A model generated the notes under the pieces. It ran no database searches, was not told the DNA's origin, and was given only the letters and a program-made list of their open reading frames with translations. This document shows positions 8,965 through 19,029 of a stretch of DNA of 64,000 nucleotides, piece after piece. The DNA is from Bradyrhizobium betae (GTDB taxonomy: Bacteria; Pseudomonadota; Alphaproteobacteria; Rhizobiales; Xanthobacteraceae): NCBI RefSeq assembly GCF_008932115.1, contig NZ_CP044543.1:6330501-6394500 (forward strand), read 5' to 3'. Both the position numbers and the translations under genes were made by a program. Every line of letters starts with the position of its first letter. Within the stretch, counting starts at the first letter, position 1.

Positions 8965-9729
8965 ATGAGCGTGACTTCGGGAACAAAAACTGAGAGCGGC
9001 GTCGGCGAGACGATCCGGGTTGTGATCCACGCTCTCCTGATCGCGCTCGTGATCCGCACGTTCCTGTTCCAGCCGTTCAACATTCCTTCCGGTTCGATGA
9101 AGGCCACGCTGCTGGTCGGCGACTATCTGTTCGTCTCGAAATATTCCTACGGCTACAGCCACTATTCGATCCCGTTCTCGCCGCCGCTGTTTTCGGGGCG
9201 GATCTGGGGCTCCGATCCGAACCGCGGCGACATCGTGGTGTTCCGGCTGCCGAAGGACGATTCCACCGACTACATCAAGCGCGTCATCGGCCTTCCCGGC
9301 GATCGCGTCCAGATGAGGGACGGGCTGCTCTACATCAACGACACCCCGGTCGAGCGGCAGCGCATGAGCGAGTATATCGGCGAGGACCCCTGCGGCTCCG
9401 AAGGCGGCGGTATTTCCCGGGTGAAGCGCTGGAAGGAGACGCTGCCCAACGGTGTGTCCTATGAGACGCTGGACTGCGCCGACAACGGCTACATGGACAA
9501 CACCAACGTCTACAACGTGCCACCCGGCCATTTCTTCATGATGGGTGACAACCGCGACAACTCCACCGACAGCCGCTTCCTCGGCCAGGTCGGCTACGTG
9601 CCGCAGGAAAACCTGATCGGCCGCGCCCAGATGATCTTCTTCTCCATCGCCGAAGGCGAGCACGCCTGGATGTTCTGGCGCTGGCCGTGGGCCGTGCGCT
9701 GGAATCGCTTCTTCAAAATCGTCCGATGA
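8965..9729 (+). CDS. lepB: signal peptidase I
   Basis: The membrane-anchored serine protease cleaves signal peptides from exported preproteins. An N-terminal membrane helix (about residues 17-34) is followed by the nucleophile motif PSGSMKATLLVGD with Ser44, the catalytic lysine in DYIKRVIGLPGD (Lys105) and the box MMGDNRDNSTDSR. At 254 residues the length fits alphaproteobacterial LepB. The stop overlaps the rnc start as ATGA. The 248-base gap upstream probably carries its own promoter. Confidence 0.95.
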   Translation: MSVTSGTKTESGVGETIRVVIHALLIALVIRTFLFQPFNIPSGSMKATLLVGDYLFVSKYSYGYSHYSIPFSPPLFSGRIWGSDPNRGDIVVFRLPKDDSTDYIKRVIGLPGDRVQMRDGLLYINDTPVERQRMSEYIGEDPCGSEGGGISRVKRWKETLPNGVSYETLDCADNGYMDNTNVYNVPPGHFFMMGDNRDNSTDSRFLGQVGYVPQENLIGRAQMIFFSIAEGEHAWMFWRWPWAVRWNRFFKIVR

Positions 9730-10547
9730 AAGACGAAGCCAAGGACATCGCGAGCCAACCGATCGAGGCGCAAGCCGTCCCCGAGGGCGAAGCTGCACCG
9801 AAGACGCCTGCGAAGAAGAAGCGGGTACGCAAGGCCAAGGTCAAGGCGACCGACGCGAACGCGGCGCTCGAGGCGCGCATTGGTTACAGCTTTGCGGATC
9901 CGAACCAGTTGATCCAGGCGATCACGCATGTCTCGGCGCTGAAGTCCGGGCGCAAGCGCGGCGACAGCTACCAGCGGCTCGAATTCCTCGGCGACCACGT
10001 GCTCGGGCTCGTCGTCTCCGACATGCTCTATCACGCCTTCCCGAACGCCGACGAGGGCGAACTGTCCAAGCGACTTGCCGAACTCGTGCGCAAGGAAAGC
10101 TGCGCCGACGTCGCCAAGTCGCTCGGTCTGCTCGACGATATCAAGCTCGGCTCGGTCGGCCCCGCCGCCGACGGACGTCTGCGCAAGTCCATCCTCGGCG
10201 ACATCTGCGAGGCCGTGATCGGCGCCATCTTCCTCGACGGTGGCCACGCGGCGGCGTCCGACTTCGTCAAGCGCAACTGGACCGAGCGCATGCACAAGCC
10301 GCGGCGTCCGCTGCGCGATCCCAAGACGGTGCTGCAGGAATGGGCGCAGGGCAAGGGACTGCCGACGCCGGTCTATCGCGAGGTCGAGCGCACCGGCCCG
10401 CATCACGATCCGCAGTTCCGCGTCGCGGTGGACCTGCCGGGACTGGCGCCGGCCGAAGGCATTGGCGGCAGCAAGCGCGCGGCAGAGAAGGTGGCGGCCT
10501 CGGTGATGATCGAACGTGAAGGTGTTGGCGGCGGCAATGACGGCTGA
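9726..10547 (+). CDS. rnc: ribonuclease III
   Basis: RNase III cuts double-stranded RNA in rRNA and mRNA processing. After an unusual N-terminal extension of about 45 residues, rich in Lys, Arg and Ala (KKKRVRKAKVK), the nuclease domain shows QRLEFLGDHVL with the catalytic acidic residues and GDICEAVIGAIFLDGG; a dsRNA-binding domain occupies the C-terminal third (DPKTVLQEWAQGKGLPTP to GSKRAAEKVAA). The ATG at 9726 overlapping the lepB stop is preferred over a longer reading starting inside lepB. The reading frame ends eleven bases inside era. Confidence 0.94.
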   Translation: MKDEAKDIASQPIEAQAVPEGEAAPKTPAKKKRVRKAKVKATDANAALEARIGYSFADPNQLIQAITHVSALKSGRKRGDSYQRLEFLGDHVLGLVVSDMLYHAFPNADEGELSKRLAELVRKESCADVAKSLGLLDDIKLGSVGPAADGRLRKSILGDICEAVIGAIFLDGGHAAASDFVKRNWTERMHKPRRPLRDPKTVLQEWAQGKGLPTPVYREVERTGPHHDPQFRVAVDLPGLAPAEGIGGSKRAAEKVAASVMIEREGVGGGNDG

Positions 10548-11463
10548 AACAAGCGGCGAGGCGCCTGCCGCGACGCGCTGCGGCTTCGTCGCGCTCATTG
10601 GCGCGCCGAATGTCGGCAAATCCACGCTGGTCAATGCGCTGGTCGGGGCCAAGGTCACGATCGTCTCGCGCAAGGTGCAGACCACGCGCGCGCTGATCCG
10701 CGGCATCGTGATCGAGAACAACGCGCAGATCATCCTGGTCGACACGCCCGGCATCTTCCTGCCCAAGCGGAGGCTCGACCGCGCCATGGTCTCGACCGCC
10801 TGGAGCGGGGCGCATGACGCCGATCTCGTCTGCGTGCTGATCGATGCAAAGGCCGGCATCGACGAGGAGGCCGAGGCGATCCTCACCAAGGTCGCGAGCG
10901 TCAATCACGAGAAGATTCTGGTGATCAACAAGGTCGACCTGGTCCAGCGCGAGAAGCTGCTGGCGCTGGCGCAGGCCGCCAACGAGCGCATGGCCTTCGC
11001 CAAGACCTTCATGATCGCCGCGATCTCGGGCGACGGCGTCGACGATCTCAGGCAGACGCTTGCGGAAATGGTGCCGCCGGGCCCGTTCCTCTATCCCGAG
11101 GACCAGATGTCGGACGCGCCGATGCGGCAGCTGGCGGCCGAGATCACCCGCGAGAAGATCTATCGCAAGCTGCACCAGGAGCTGCCCTACCAGTCCACGG
11201 TCGAGACCGACAAGTGGGAGGAGCGTAAGGACAAGTCGGTGCGGATCGAGCAGACGATCTTCGTCGAGCGCGAGAGCCAGCGCAAGATCGTGCTCGGCGC
11301 GGGCGGTGCGACCATCAAGTCGATCGGCGCGGACTCGCGCAAGGAGATCGGCGAAATCCTGGGCGTGCCGGTGCATCTGTTCCTGTTCGTGAAGGTGCGC
11401 GAGAACTGGGGCGACGATCCCGATCGCTATCGCGAGATGGGCCTGGAATTTCCCAGGGAATAA
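10537..11463 (+). CDS. era: GTPase Era
   Basis: Era binds 16S rRNA and is needed for 30S subunit maturation. The 308-residue protein has G1 GAPNVGKST, G3 DTPG, G4 NKVD and a C-terminal KH domain with ERESQRKIVLGAGGATIKSIG. The ATG at 10537 lies inside the last codons of rnc and is preceded by GAAGG; a GTG at 10516 in the same frame is a possible longer start. It belongs to the lepB-rnc-era-recO group. Confidence 0.95.
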   Translation: MTAETSGEAPAATRCGFVALIGAPNVGKSTLVNALVGAKVTIVSRKVQTTRALIRGIVIENNAQIILVDTPGIFLPKRRLDRAMVSTAWSGAHDADLVCVLIDAKAGIDEEAEAILTKVASVNHEKILVINKVDLVQREKLLALAQAANERMAFAKTFMIAAISGDGVDDLRQTLAEMVPPGPFLYPEDQMSDAPMRQLAAEITREKIYRKLHQELPYQSTVETDKWEERKDKSVRIEQTIFVERESQRKIVLGAGGATIKSIGADSRKEIGEILGVPVHLFLFVKVRENWGDDPDRYREMGLEFPRE

Positions 11464-11484
11464 CCAAGAAAAGATCGGTCCCCG

Positions 11485-11865
11485 ATGAGCGTACCCAGCA
11501 ACGTCCGGCGCTTCGAGGCGCTGCTCTACGCATCGTTGATGCTGGATGCCCTCTCGGTCGCGGTGCAGGACCGCACCCCCAATGCCGAAATGACCGAGCA
11601 GATGATCATGACGGCGACATTGCTCGCCGGCTGCATCATCCTGCTGCTGGTCTACTTCGTCTGGCTGGCGGCGCATTGGCGCAAGAACTGGCCGCGCTGG
11701 GTGCTGGCGGCGGCCCTGGCGCTGTCCGTGATCTCGCTCGGCCAGATCATCGGCGAGAAGGGGATGGAGCTCGACAGCGCCATCGAGATCGTCTCCTGCG
11801 TGCTGACGGCGATGGGCCTGTATTTCTCCTTCAGCGGGGATGCGAAGGGCTGGTTCAACGCGTGA
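11485..11865 (+). CDS. small membrane protein of unknown function
   Basis: A 126-residue protein with three likely membrane helices: a first around residues 42-63 (TATLLAGCIILLLVYFVWLAA), a second around 73-87 (LAAALALSVISLG) and a third around 102-116 (EIVSCVLTAMGLYFSF). The N-terminal 40 residues contain a possible weak helix (LLYASLMLDALSVAV). It sits 21 bases after era and before recO. I do not recognise a family. Its place in an essential run suggests cotranscription with era, not a shared function. Confidence 0.75.
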   Translation: MSVPSNVRRFEALLYASLMLDALSVAVQDRTPNAEMTEQMIMTATLLAGCIILLLVYFVWLAAHWRKNWPRWVLAAALALSVISLGQIIGEKGMELDSAIEIVSCVLTAMGLYFSFSGDAKGWFNA

Positions 11866-11873
11866 GGTTTTGC

Positions 11874-11959
11874 CGTAGGGTGGATTAGCGAAGCCTAATC
11901 CACCATCTAGCTGTGCATGGGCAAATGGCGGACTACGCCTTCGGCTAATCCGCCCTACG
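11874..11959. repeat. nested-hairpin intergenic repeat
   Basis: The element is an 86-base imperfect palindrome, CGTAGGGTGGATTAGC at the left and GCTAATCCGCCCTACG at the right. Each half also folds alone: GGTGGATTAG...CTAATCCACC on the left and GGCGGACTACGCC...GGCTAATCCGCC on the right. It sits between the small membrane gene and recO. Elements of this type are widespread in alphaproteobacteria (recollection). Confidence 0.75.
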
Positions 11960-11991
11960 ATTGAGCGCTGGAAGCCGCTAGACTTAATCCG

Positions 11992-12744
11992 ATGGAATGG
12001 ACCGACGAAGGCATCGTGCTGGGCGTGCGGCGGCATGGCGAGAGCAGCGCCATCGTCGAGCTGCTGACCCGCGGGCACGGCCGTCATCTTGGCCTCGTCC
12101 GCGGCGGCGCCGGCTCGCGGATGCGGCCGCTGCTGCAGCCCGGCAACAGCGTCAGCGTGGTGTGGCGGGCGCGGCTCGACGAGCATCTCGGCACCTATGC
12201 CATTGAGGGCCTGAAGCTGCGTGCGGCCACGCTGCTGGGATCGTCCCACGGCGTCTACGGCATCACTCATCTCGCCTCGATCGCGCGGCTGCTGCCGGAG
12301 CGCGATCCGCACGAAGACATCTTTGCGATGCTCGAGCATTCGCTCGATGATTTCGACGACATCGGCAGCGCGGCCGTGCACGTCATCCATTTCGAGCTGG
12401 CAATGCTCGCCGAACTCGGTTTTGGGCTGGCGCTGGACAATTGCGCCGTGACCGGGGAGACCACGGACCTGATCTATGTCTCGCCCAAGTCCGGCGGCGC
12501 GGTGTCGCGCGGCGCCGGCGAGCCGTGGCGCGACCGCTTGTTGCGGCTGCCGCAGTTCCTTCGCCAGGGCGAAACCGCGAGCGAGCTGACCGATGAGGAT
12601 CTCCAGGACGGCTTTCGGCTCACCGGCCTGTTCCTGCTGCGCCACGTGCTGGAGCCGCGGGGCCAGGGCCATTCCGACGCACGGGCCGGCTTCATCAACG
12701 CCCTGACGCGTCAACAGGCCAAGGCGGCGCTTCCGGCGCCATGA
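11992..12744 (+). CDS. recO: DNA repair protein RecO
   Basis: RecO works with RecF and RecR to load RecA on gapped DNA coated with single-strand binding protein. The 250-residue protein has the N-terminal OB-fold start [26 protein letters not shown] region, the [12 protein letters not shown] segment and the helical C-terminal domain ([23 protein letters not shown]). The usual zinc-binding cysteine set of other RecO proteins is not evident, as in many alphaproteobacteria. Its order after era is conserved, although a repeat element separates them here. Confidence 0.93.
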   Translation: MEWTDEGIVLGVRRHGESSAIVELLTRGHGRHLGLVRGGAGSRMRPLLQPGNSVSVVWRARLDEHLGTYAIEGLKLRAATLLGSSHGVYGITHLASIARLLPERDPHEDIFAMLEHSLDDFDDIGSAAVHVIHFELAMLAELGFGLALDNCAVTGETTDLIYVSPKSGGAVSRGAGEPWRDRLLRLPQFLRQGETASELTDEDLQDGFRLTGLFLLRHVLEPRGQGHSDARAGFINALTRQQAKAALPAP

Positions 12745-12849
12745 CCGACCTCACGGCGGCTCTGCCCTGTCGCAGGACAGGGCAGTTCCCCGGGAACGAA
12801 AGCCGGCAGGTCGAGTTGGCCCGGCAGGTTCCATCACGGGGACGGCCCA

Positions 12850-13128
12850 ATGTTGATCAGGGGATTTGCCTTGTCCGCGGCGCTGCTCGCGTTCGCGCCG
12901 GACGCCATGGCCGCCGAACCGCAACCCGGCGTGTTTCGCCGGGCATCCTGTACCGTCGTTCGGTACTATGTGGCCAAATATTCCGCTGCGGCCGCAGAGA
13001 CATGGGCGCGGTCCAAGGGCGCGACGGAGGCCGAGATCGAGACTGCTCGGCGCTGCCTGACCAACGCGCCTGTCACCGCGCAGGTCAAGACCCAGCCAAC
13101 CGTGACCGCCGGCTGGGCCGGGCAGTAG
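12850..13128 (+). CDS. small secreted protein of unknown function
   Basis: A 92-residue protein with a clear Sec signal peptide (MLIRGFALSAALLAFAPDAMA then AEPQP). The mature part has two cysteines (SCTVVRYY and RRCLTN) that could form one disulfide, and a short helical stretch between them. No domain is recognised. It lies alone between recO and parC, with its own start 105 bases after recO. The signal peptide and codon use support a real gene. Confidence 0.75.
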   Translation: MLIRGFALSAALLAFAPDAMAAEPQPGVFRRASCTVVRYYVAKYSAAAAETWARSKGATEAEIETARRCLTNAPVTAQVKTQPTVTAGWAGQ

Positions 13129-13188
13129 AAGCCCACAGGGAACCAATCGATCCTTGCCCGATTCGCTTCCACGGTTTAACCGGGCGGC

Positions 13189-15447
13189 ATGGGAAAACGA
13201 ATCGTTCCGCCGGAAGAACCGGCCGAAATTCACGACGTGCCGCTGCGTGAAGCGCTGGAAGAGCGCTACCTTGCGTACGCGCTCTCGACCATCATGCACC
13301 GTGCGCTGCCGGACGCGCGCGACGGCCTGAAGCCGGTGCATCGGCGCATTCTCTACGGCATGCGCCTGCTCAGGCTCGACCCCGGCACGGCCTTCAAGAA
13401 ATCCGCCAAGATCGTCGGCGACGTGATGGGCTCGTTCCATCCGCATGGCGACCAGGCGATCTACGACGCCATGGTTCGCCTCGCGCAGGACTTCTCCTCG
13501 CGTTATCCGCTGGTCGACGGCCAGGGCAATTTCGGCAATATCGACGGCGATAATCCCGCCGCCTACCGCTACACCGAAGCGCGCATGACCGACGTCGCGC
13601 GGCTTCTGCTCGACGGCATCGATGAGGACGGGGTCGAATTCCGTCCCAACTACGACGGCCAGTCCAAGGAGCCGGTGGTTCTGCCGGGCGGCTTCCCGAA
13701 CCTGCTCGCCAACGGCGCGCAGGGCATCGCGGTCGGCATGGCGACCTCGATCCCGCCGCACAATGCCGCCGAACTTTGCGAGGCCGCGCTGCATCTGATC
13801 GAGAAGCCCGACGCGAAATCCAAGGCACTGATGAAGTGGGTCAAGGGCCCGGATTTCCCGACGGGAGGAATCTGCGTCGATTCCAAGCAGGCGATTGCCG
13901 AGGCTTACACGACCGGCCGCGGCTCGTTCCGCGTTCGCGCCAGATGGCAGCAGGAAGAGGGCGCCCGCGGCACCTGGGTGGTGGTCGTCACCGAAATTCC
14001 CTATCTGGTGCAGAAGTCTCGGATGGTCGAGAAGATCGCCGAGCTGCTCGACCAGAAGAAGCTGCCGCTGGTTGGCGAGGTCCGCGACGAATCGGCTGAA
14101 GACGTTCGTCTCGTCATCGAGCCGAAATCGAAAAACGTCGACCCGGCCCTGATGATGGAATCGCTGTTCCGGCTGACCGAGCTCGAGAACAAGATACCGT
14201 TGAACCTGAACGTGCTGATCAAGGGCCGCATCCCCAAGGTGGTGGGGCTCGCGGAGTGCCTGCGCGAATGGCTCGACCATCTGCGCGACGTCCTGATCCG
14301 CCGCACCAACCATCGCAAGGCGCAGATCGAGAACCGGCTCGAAATCCTGGGCGGCTTGCTGATCGCCTATTTGAACATCGACGAGGTGATCAGGATTATC
14401 CGCACCGAGGATGAGCCGAAGCCGGCCCTGATCAAGGCGTTCAAGCTCACCGAAGTGCAGGCGGAAGCCATCCTCAACATGCGGCTGCGCTCCTTGCGCA
14501 AGCTCGAGGAGATGGAGATCCGCACCGAGGACAAGGATCTCCGTAAGGAGCTGAAGGGTATCGAGGGACTGCTGGCGTCCGAGCCCGAGCAGTGGAAGAA
14601 GGTCAGCGAGCAGGTCGGCAAGGTCCGCGACATGTTCGGGCCGAAGACGCCGCTCGGCAAGCGCCGCACCACCTTCGCCGACGCGCCCGAGCACGATCTC
14701 GCTGCGATGGAGGAAGCCCTCGTCGAGCGCGAGCCGGTCACCGTCGTCGTGTCTGACAAGGGCTGGATCCGCACCATGAAGGGCCTTGTCGAGGATCTCT
14801 CCGGCCTGACCTTCAAGCAGGACGACAAGCTCGGCTTCGCGTTCTTCGCCGAGACGACGTCGAAGCTGCTGCTGTTCGCGACCAACGGCAAATTCTATTC
14901 GCTCGATGTCGCGAAGCTGCCGGGCGGCCGCGGCCATGGCGAGCCGATCCGCCTGTTCATCGACCTCGAGCAGGAGGCCGCGCCCGTCGCGCTGTTCGTC
15001 AACAAGGGCGGACGCAAATTCCTGGTCGCGAGCCACGAAGGCCAGGGTTTCGTCGTCAACGAGGACGATTGCGTCGGCACCACCAAGAAGGGCAAGCAGG
15101 TCCTCAACGTCGATATGCCGAACGAGGCGCGCGTGGTCACCGAGGTGATCGGCGACACCGTCGCGGTGATCGGCGAGAACCGCAAGATGCTGATCTTCGC
15201 GCTCAGCGAAGTGCCGGAGATGGCGCGCGGCCGCGGCGTGCGTCTGCAGAAGTACAAGGACGGCGGCCTGTCCGACATCGCGGTGTTCGATGCCAAGGCG
15301 GGCCTGACCTGGAAGGACTCCGCCGGGCGGGAATTCTCCGCGACCATGAAGGAGCTCGCCGAGTGGAAGGGCACCCGCGCCGACGCCGGCCGCCTGCCGC
15401 CGAAGGGTTTCCCGAAGTCGAACAAGTTCGGCAAGGTGATCGGGTAG
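13189..15447 (+). CDS. parC: DNA topoisomerase IV subunit A
   Basis: ParC cuts and rejoins DNA in the topoisomerase IV complex with ParE, mainly to decatenate replicated chromosomes. The 752-residue protein begins with the breakage-reunion domain ([31 protein letters not shown] region), with catalytic Tyr128 in AAYRYTEAR. The quinolone-pocket loop reads [10 protein letters not shown], where the usual Ser of the GDS motif is Gln. A C-terminal beta-pinwheel-like region follows about residue 500 with degenerate repeats. Length and the loop separate it from GyrA. A repeat-rich gap follows. Confidence 0.94.
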   Translation: MGKRIVPPEEPAEIHDVPLREALEERYLAYALSTIMHRALPDARDGLKPVHRRILYGMRLLRLDPGTAFKKSAKIVGDVMGSFHPHGDQAIYDAMVRLAQDFSSRYPLVDGQGNFGNIDGDNPAAYRYTEARMTDVARLLLDGIDEDGVEFRPNYDGQSKEPVVLPGGFPNLLANGAQGIAVGMATSIPPHNAAELCEAALHLIEKPDAKSKALMKWVKGPDFPTGGICVDSKQAIAEAYTTGRGSFRVRARWQQEEGARGTWVVVVTEIPYLVQKSRMVEKIAELLDQKKLPLVGEVRDESAEDVRLVIEPKSKNVDPALMMESLFRLTELENKIPLNLNVLIKGRIPKVVGLAECLREWLDHLRDVLIRRTNHRKAQIENRLEILGGLLIAYLNIDEVIRIIRTEDEPKPALIKAFKLTEVQAEAILNMRLRSLRKLEEMEIRTEDKDLRKELKGIEGLLASEPEQWKKVSEQVGKVRDMFGPKTPLGKRRTTFADAPEHDLAAMEEALVEREPVTVVVSDKGWIRTMKGLVEDLSGLTFKQDDKLGFAFFAETTSKLLLFATNGKFYSLDVAKLPGGRGHGEPIRLFIDLEQEAAPVALFVNKGGRKFLVASHEGQGFVVNEDDCVGTTKKGKQVLNVDMPNEARVVTEVIGDTVAVIGENRKMLIFALSEVPEMARGRGVRLQKYKDGGLSDIAVFDAKAGLTWKDSAGREFSATMKELAEWKGTRADAGRLPPKGFPKSNKFGKVIG

Positions 15448-15525
15448 GGGCGGCTCTCGCGTCCCGGACGCGCTGCAACGCGTAAGCGTTGCTGCGCAGA
15501 GCCGGAACCCACGCTGCAACACAGG
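15448..15525. repeat. partial palindromic repeat (CCCGGACGCGCTGC type)
   Basis: After parC the sequence GTCCCGGACGCGCTGCAACGC followed by GCGTTGCTGCGCAGAGCC contains a short hairpin (GCAACGC...GCGTTGC). The composition resembles the inverted repeat at 39095-39224, so it may be a decayed relative. It lies directly before the first copy of the 105-base palindrome. No gene is seen in the 310 bases between parC and the next gene. Confidence 0.45.
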
Positions 15526-15630
15526 TGTCATGCCCCGGCTTGACCGGGGCATCCAGTACGCCGCGGTGTCTCGGTTCAATCACGCCCGTCTCTGGAATAC
15601 TGGATCGCCCGGTCAAGCCCGGCGATGACA
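15526..15630. repeat. TGTCAT...ATGACA palindrome, copy 1
   Basis: A 105-base element with long inverted arms. Left arm: TGTCAT, hairpin GCCCCGG-CTTGA-CCGGGGC, then ATCCAGTA. Right arm: TACTGGAT, a hairpin built on CGCCCGG-TCAAG with one mismatch, then ATGACA. The centre is unpaired. Four more copies lie at 18871, 35705, 45703 and 50823. Confidence 0.9.
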
Positions 15631-15757
15631 CCGAGGATGTGGTGCCCAAACGCGTGGCAGATAGTCGTGAGCACATACGTGTTTCCGCCGTATGGGCACG
15701 AACATTGCTTTTTCCTGGTGACTGCAAACGTCTCGGTCATAAGGCAAAAAGGCACCA

Positions 15758-17306
15758 ATGTTCAAACTGAAGGCTTTCATTCCGGCGCTGCTCGGGCTCG
15801 CGATCGTCGCGGCGCCGGCGCATGCGGCGGGCAATCTCGTTGCGGTGCTGGAGGCGGAGATCGTCACGCTCGATCCGCATTTCTCCACGGCCTATATTTC
15901 GCGCACGTTTGGCTACATGGTGTTCGACACGCTGTTCGCCAAGGATTCCAAGGGCGACGTCAAGCCGCAGATGGTGCAGGACTGGAAGGTCTCTCCGGAC
16001 GGATTGACCTACAGCTTCACGCTGCGCGACGGCCTGAAATGACATGACGGTCAGCCGGTCACGGCGGCCGACTGCGTGGCTTCGCTGCGCCGCTGGGGCA
16101 CCCGCAGCGCGCTTGGCCGCCGCATCTTCGCGATCACGGCGTCGCTCGAGCCGACCGATGCGAAGACCTTCGTGCTGACGCTGAAGGAGCCGTCCGGCCT
16201 CGTCATCGACGCGCTCGGCAATCCCGTCAGCCCGGTCGCCTTCATGATGCCGGAGCGTGTTGCGAAAACGCCCGGCGACCAGCGCATCACCGAGATCATC
16301 GGCTCCGGCCCGTTCGTCTACAGCAAGGCCGATCACCGCACCGGCGATCGCATGATCCTGAAGAAGTTCGCCGACTATGTGCCGCGTCCGGAGCCCGCTG
16401 ACTTCCTCGCCGGCGGCAAGCGCGTCAACATCGACGCTTGAGATCCGCGTCATCCCTGATGGTTCGACCGCCGCCTCCGCGCTCCAGGCCGGCGAGGTCG
16501 ACTTCATGCAATACGCGCCGTTCGATCTGCTGCCGCAACTGGAGAAGAACGCACGCGTCAAGCTCGTGAACTTCACCGGCGGCAACATGTTCGCGGGCGC
16601 CTATCGCCTCAACGCCGCATCGAAGCCGTTCGATGATCCCGCGATCCGGCGCGTGCTGTGGAAGCTGGTCGATCAGCGCGAGGTACTGGACGCGCTCGGT
16701 CTCGACGCGAAATATGCCACGCCCTGCGCGACGTTCTTCACCTGCGGCACCACCTATGACAGCAAGGCCGGCACGGAAGCGGCCGCCAAGCCGTCGATCG
16801 AGGCGGCGAAGGCCGCGCTGAAGGCGACGAAATATGCCGGCGAGCCCGTCGTCGTCATGGAGGCCAACGATCTCGAAGCCCCGCGCGTCTCCGCGCAGGT
16901 CCTGGCCGAACGGCTGAAGCAGGCCGGCTTCAACGTCGATCTTCAGGTGATGGACTGGGCGAGCGTGCTGGCGCGCCGCGCCAAGAAGGAGGGCTGGAGC
17001 GTTTATGGCGTTCACGCCGGCGGTTTCGACCTTGGCTCGCCGCTGACCAACGTCATGGTCGCCTTCAATTGCGCGGACTTCACCGGATGGCAGTGCGACT
17101 CGCGCATCACGCCCTTGATGGAGGCGTTTGCCAAGGCGCCCGCCGAGGAGGACCGCAAGAAGATCGCGGGCGAGATCCAGAGCGTCATGTACGACCAGGC
17201 GCCCGCGATCCCGTGGGGCCAGTTCGCGCAGCCCGCGGCCTATCGCGCCACCTTGCGCGGTCTGATACCTTCCGCCATCCCGGTGTTCTGGATCGTTGAG
17301 AAGTAA
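15758..17306 (+). pseudogene. ABC transporter substrate-binding protein (SBP_bac_5 type), disrupted
   Basis: The gene once encoded a secreted binding protein for peptides or similar solutes: a signal peptide (MFKLKAFIPALLGLAIVAAPAHA), then LVAVLEAEIVTLDPHFST and GYMVFDTLF. Two lesions break it. At 16040-16042 a TGA stands where the family has Trp (DGLK-stop-HDGQPVTAAD, normally KWHDG). Near 16435 one base is missing, so the frame ends at 16439-16441 and the remainder (LEIRVIPDGSTAASAL to IPVFWIVEK) is in another frame. Both must be bypassed for full length. The GMC oxidoreductase gene starts four bases after the final stop. Sequencing error is possible but would need two independent events. 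Confidence 0.88.
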
Positions 17307-17310
17307 CGCG

Positions 17311-18855
17311 ATGTACGATGTCATTGTTGTCGGCGGCGGCTCTGCCGGCGCCGCTGTCGCGGCGCGGCTCTCCGAGGATCCCGCACGGCGTGTCCTGTTG
17401 CTCGAAGCGGGTCTGGACTGGCGCGCCGACGAGGCGCCGTGGGAAGTCAGGACGCCGAACCCCATTCCGATCATCCACAAGCGCGAGTATCAGGAGAAAT
17501 GGCAATGGCCTGATCTGCTGACGCGCCGGGTGGCGGAGCAGGAGCCGCGCTTCTACTGGCGCGGCAAGGGCCTCGGCGGCTCGTCGATGATGAACGGCCA
17601 GATCGCCATCCGCGGCGTCGCCGATGCGTTCGACGAATGGGCCGCCAATGGCTGCACCGGCTGGTCGGCCAGGGAGGTGATGCCGCTGTTCTCGGTGATC
17701 GAGGACGATCTGGAGCTCGGCGACACCGAGGGACATGGACGCGGCGGCCCGCTGCCGGTCTATCGCGCGCCGCCGGAGACATGGGGCCCGATCGATCGTG
17801 GCCTGCGCGATGCGGCGCTGGCGAGCGGCTATCCCTGGTGCGACGACGTCAACGGTCCTGATGGGGAGGGCGTCGCCTGCTATCCCATCAACAGCCGCAA
17901 TCTGCGCCGCATCACCACCAATGAGGGCTATCTCGAGCCGGCGCGCGGCCGATCCAATCTGGAGATTCGCGGGCATGCGCTGGTCGATCGCGTGCTGATC
18001 AGCGACGGACGGGCGACCGGCCTGCGCGTTCACTTCGAAGGGCAGGGTACTCAGGAGATCAGCGCGCGCCAGATCGTGCTGTGCGCCGGTGCCATCCACA
18101 GTCCGGCGATCCTGCTGCGCTCGGGCGTCGGCCCGGCCGATGAGCTGAAGGCGATGGGCATCGCGGTCGAGCGGGACTTGCCGGTCGGCAAGCACTTCTT
18201 CGACCATCCGCTGTTTCGCGCGACCATTCAGCTCCACGAGAAGCTGCGGCCGACCGATCCCGACACCCGCCACACCAATTGCTGCGTGACCTATTCCTCG
18301 GGCCTCGCCAATGGCGGCAAGCGTGACATGATCCTGATCGCCTTCAACCACCGCGGCGTCGGCGTTTCCGGAGCGATCGGCGCCGGACTGTTCAACGCCT
18401 ATTCGCGCGGGACGCTCAAACTGGCTTCGACGGACCCTACGATCGATCCCATCGTCGATGAGAACATGCTGGCCGATCCCCGGGACATGCTACGCATGAT
18501 GGACGCGGTGAAGCGGCTCGCCGTGATCACCTCGCAGCCGGCGCTATCAGGCATCGCCGACTGGATCAGGCTGACCGACACCGACTTGACGCTGCCGCAG
18601 GCAGCGGCGTTGCCGGATCACGAGCTCGATGCGCTATTGCGCCGCGAGACCGGCGACATCCAGCACGCCGCCGGCAGCTGCCGCATGACCGGCGTTGGGG
18701 ATGCCGAAGGTGTCGTCAATCCTGATGGTACAGTGAAGGGCATCAGCGGCCTGCGCGTCGCCGACGCCTCGATCATGCCGTCGGATTGCCGGGCCAATAC
18801 GCATTTCACGACGGTGGTGATCGGGGAAGCGATTACGCGGATGATGATGCGGTAG
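17311..18855 (+). CDS. GMC family FAD-dependent oxidoreductase
   Basis: A 514-residue flavoprotein of the glucose-methanol-choline family. The ADP-binding motif VIVVGGGSAGAAVAARL is at the N-terminus, followed by the GMC signature near GKGLGGSSMMNG and VLCAGAIHSPAILLRSGVG. The C-terminal catalytic region has HAAGSCRMT and NTHFTTVVIGEAI, giving the usual His/Asn or His/His pair. The substrate cannot be told; alcohols or polyethylene-glycol-like compounds are typical. The ATG at 17311 (MYDVIVVGG) is chosen because the fold begins there. It follows the broken substrate-binding gene by four bases, so a former uptake-and-oxidation operon is possible. Confidence 0.9.
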   Translation: MYDVIVVGGGSAGAAVAARLSEDPARRVLLLEAGLDWRADEAPWEVRTPNPIPIIHKREYQEKWQWPDLLTRRVAEQEPRFYWRGKGLGGSSMMNGQIAIRGVADAFDEWAANGCTGWSAREVMPLFSVIEDDLELGDTEGHGRGGPLPVYRAPPETWGPIDRGLRDAALASGYPWCDDVNGPDGEGVACYPINSRNLRRITTNEGYLEPARGRSNLEIRGHALVDRVLISDGRATGLRVHFEGQGTQEISARQIVLCAGAIHSPAILLRSGVGPADELKAMGIAVERDLPVGKHFFDHPLFRATIQLHEKLRPTDPDTRHTNCCVTYSSGLANGGKRDMILIAFNHRGVGVSGAIGAGLFNAYSRGTLKLASTDPTIDPIVDENMLADPRDMLRMMDAVKRLAVITSQPALSGIADWIRLTDTDLTLPQAAALPDHELDALLRRETGDIQHAAGSCRMTGVGDAEGVVNPDGTVKGISGLRVADASIMPSDCRANTHFTTVVIGEAITRMMMR

Positions 18856-18870
18856 CCGTCACAACACAGG

Positions 18871-18976
18871 TGTCATGCCCCGGCTTGACCGGGGCATCCA
18901 GTACGCCGCGGCGCCAGTGTGTGTGCACAATACCCGCCGCGGCGTACTGGATCGTCCGCCTTCGCGGACGATGACA
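18871..18976. repeat. TGTCAT...ATGACA palindrome, copy 2
   Basis: The left arm is the GCCCCGG-CTTGA-CCGGGGC hairpin found in copy 1, but the right arm is a perfect CGTCCGC-CTTC-GCGGACG hairpin between TACTGGAT and ATGACA. This mixture of arm types is informative. It begins 16 bases after the GMC oxidoreductase stop and could serve as a transcript end. Confidence 0.9.
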
Positions 18977-19029
18977 GCGAGCGTGAGTCGAGATGGCCTC
19001 GGCTCCGTTACACATTTCAAACAGCAGGC

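Noticed and set aside
10267..12714. 815-codon minus-strand frame across rnc, era and recO
   Set aside because: It crosses four plus-strand features and an intergenic repeat and has no start site or domain.
12751..15579. 942-codon open frame on the minus strand opposite parC
   Set aside because: It lies wholly against a well-supported parC, is rich in Arg, His, Leu and Gln typical of antisense frames in GC-rich DNA, and has no recognisable domain.
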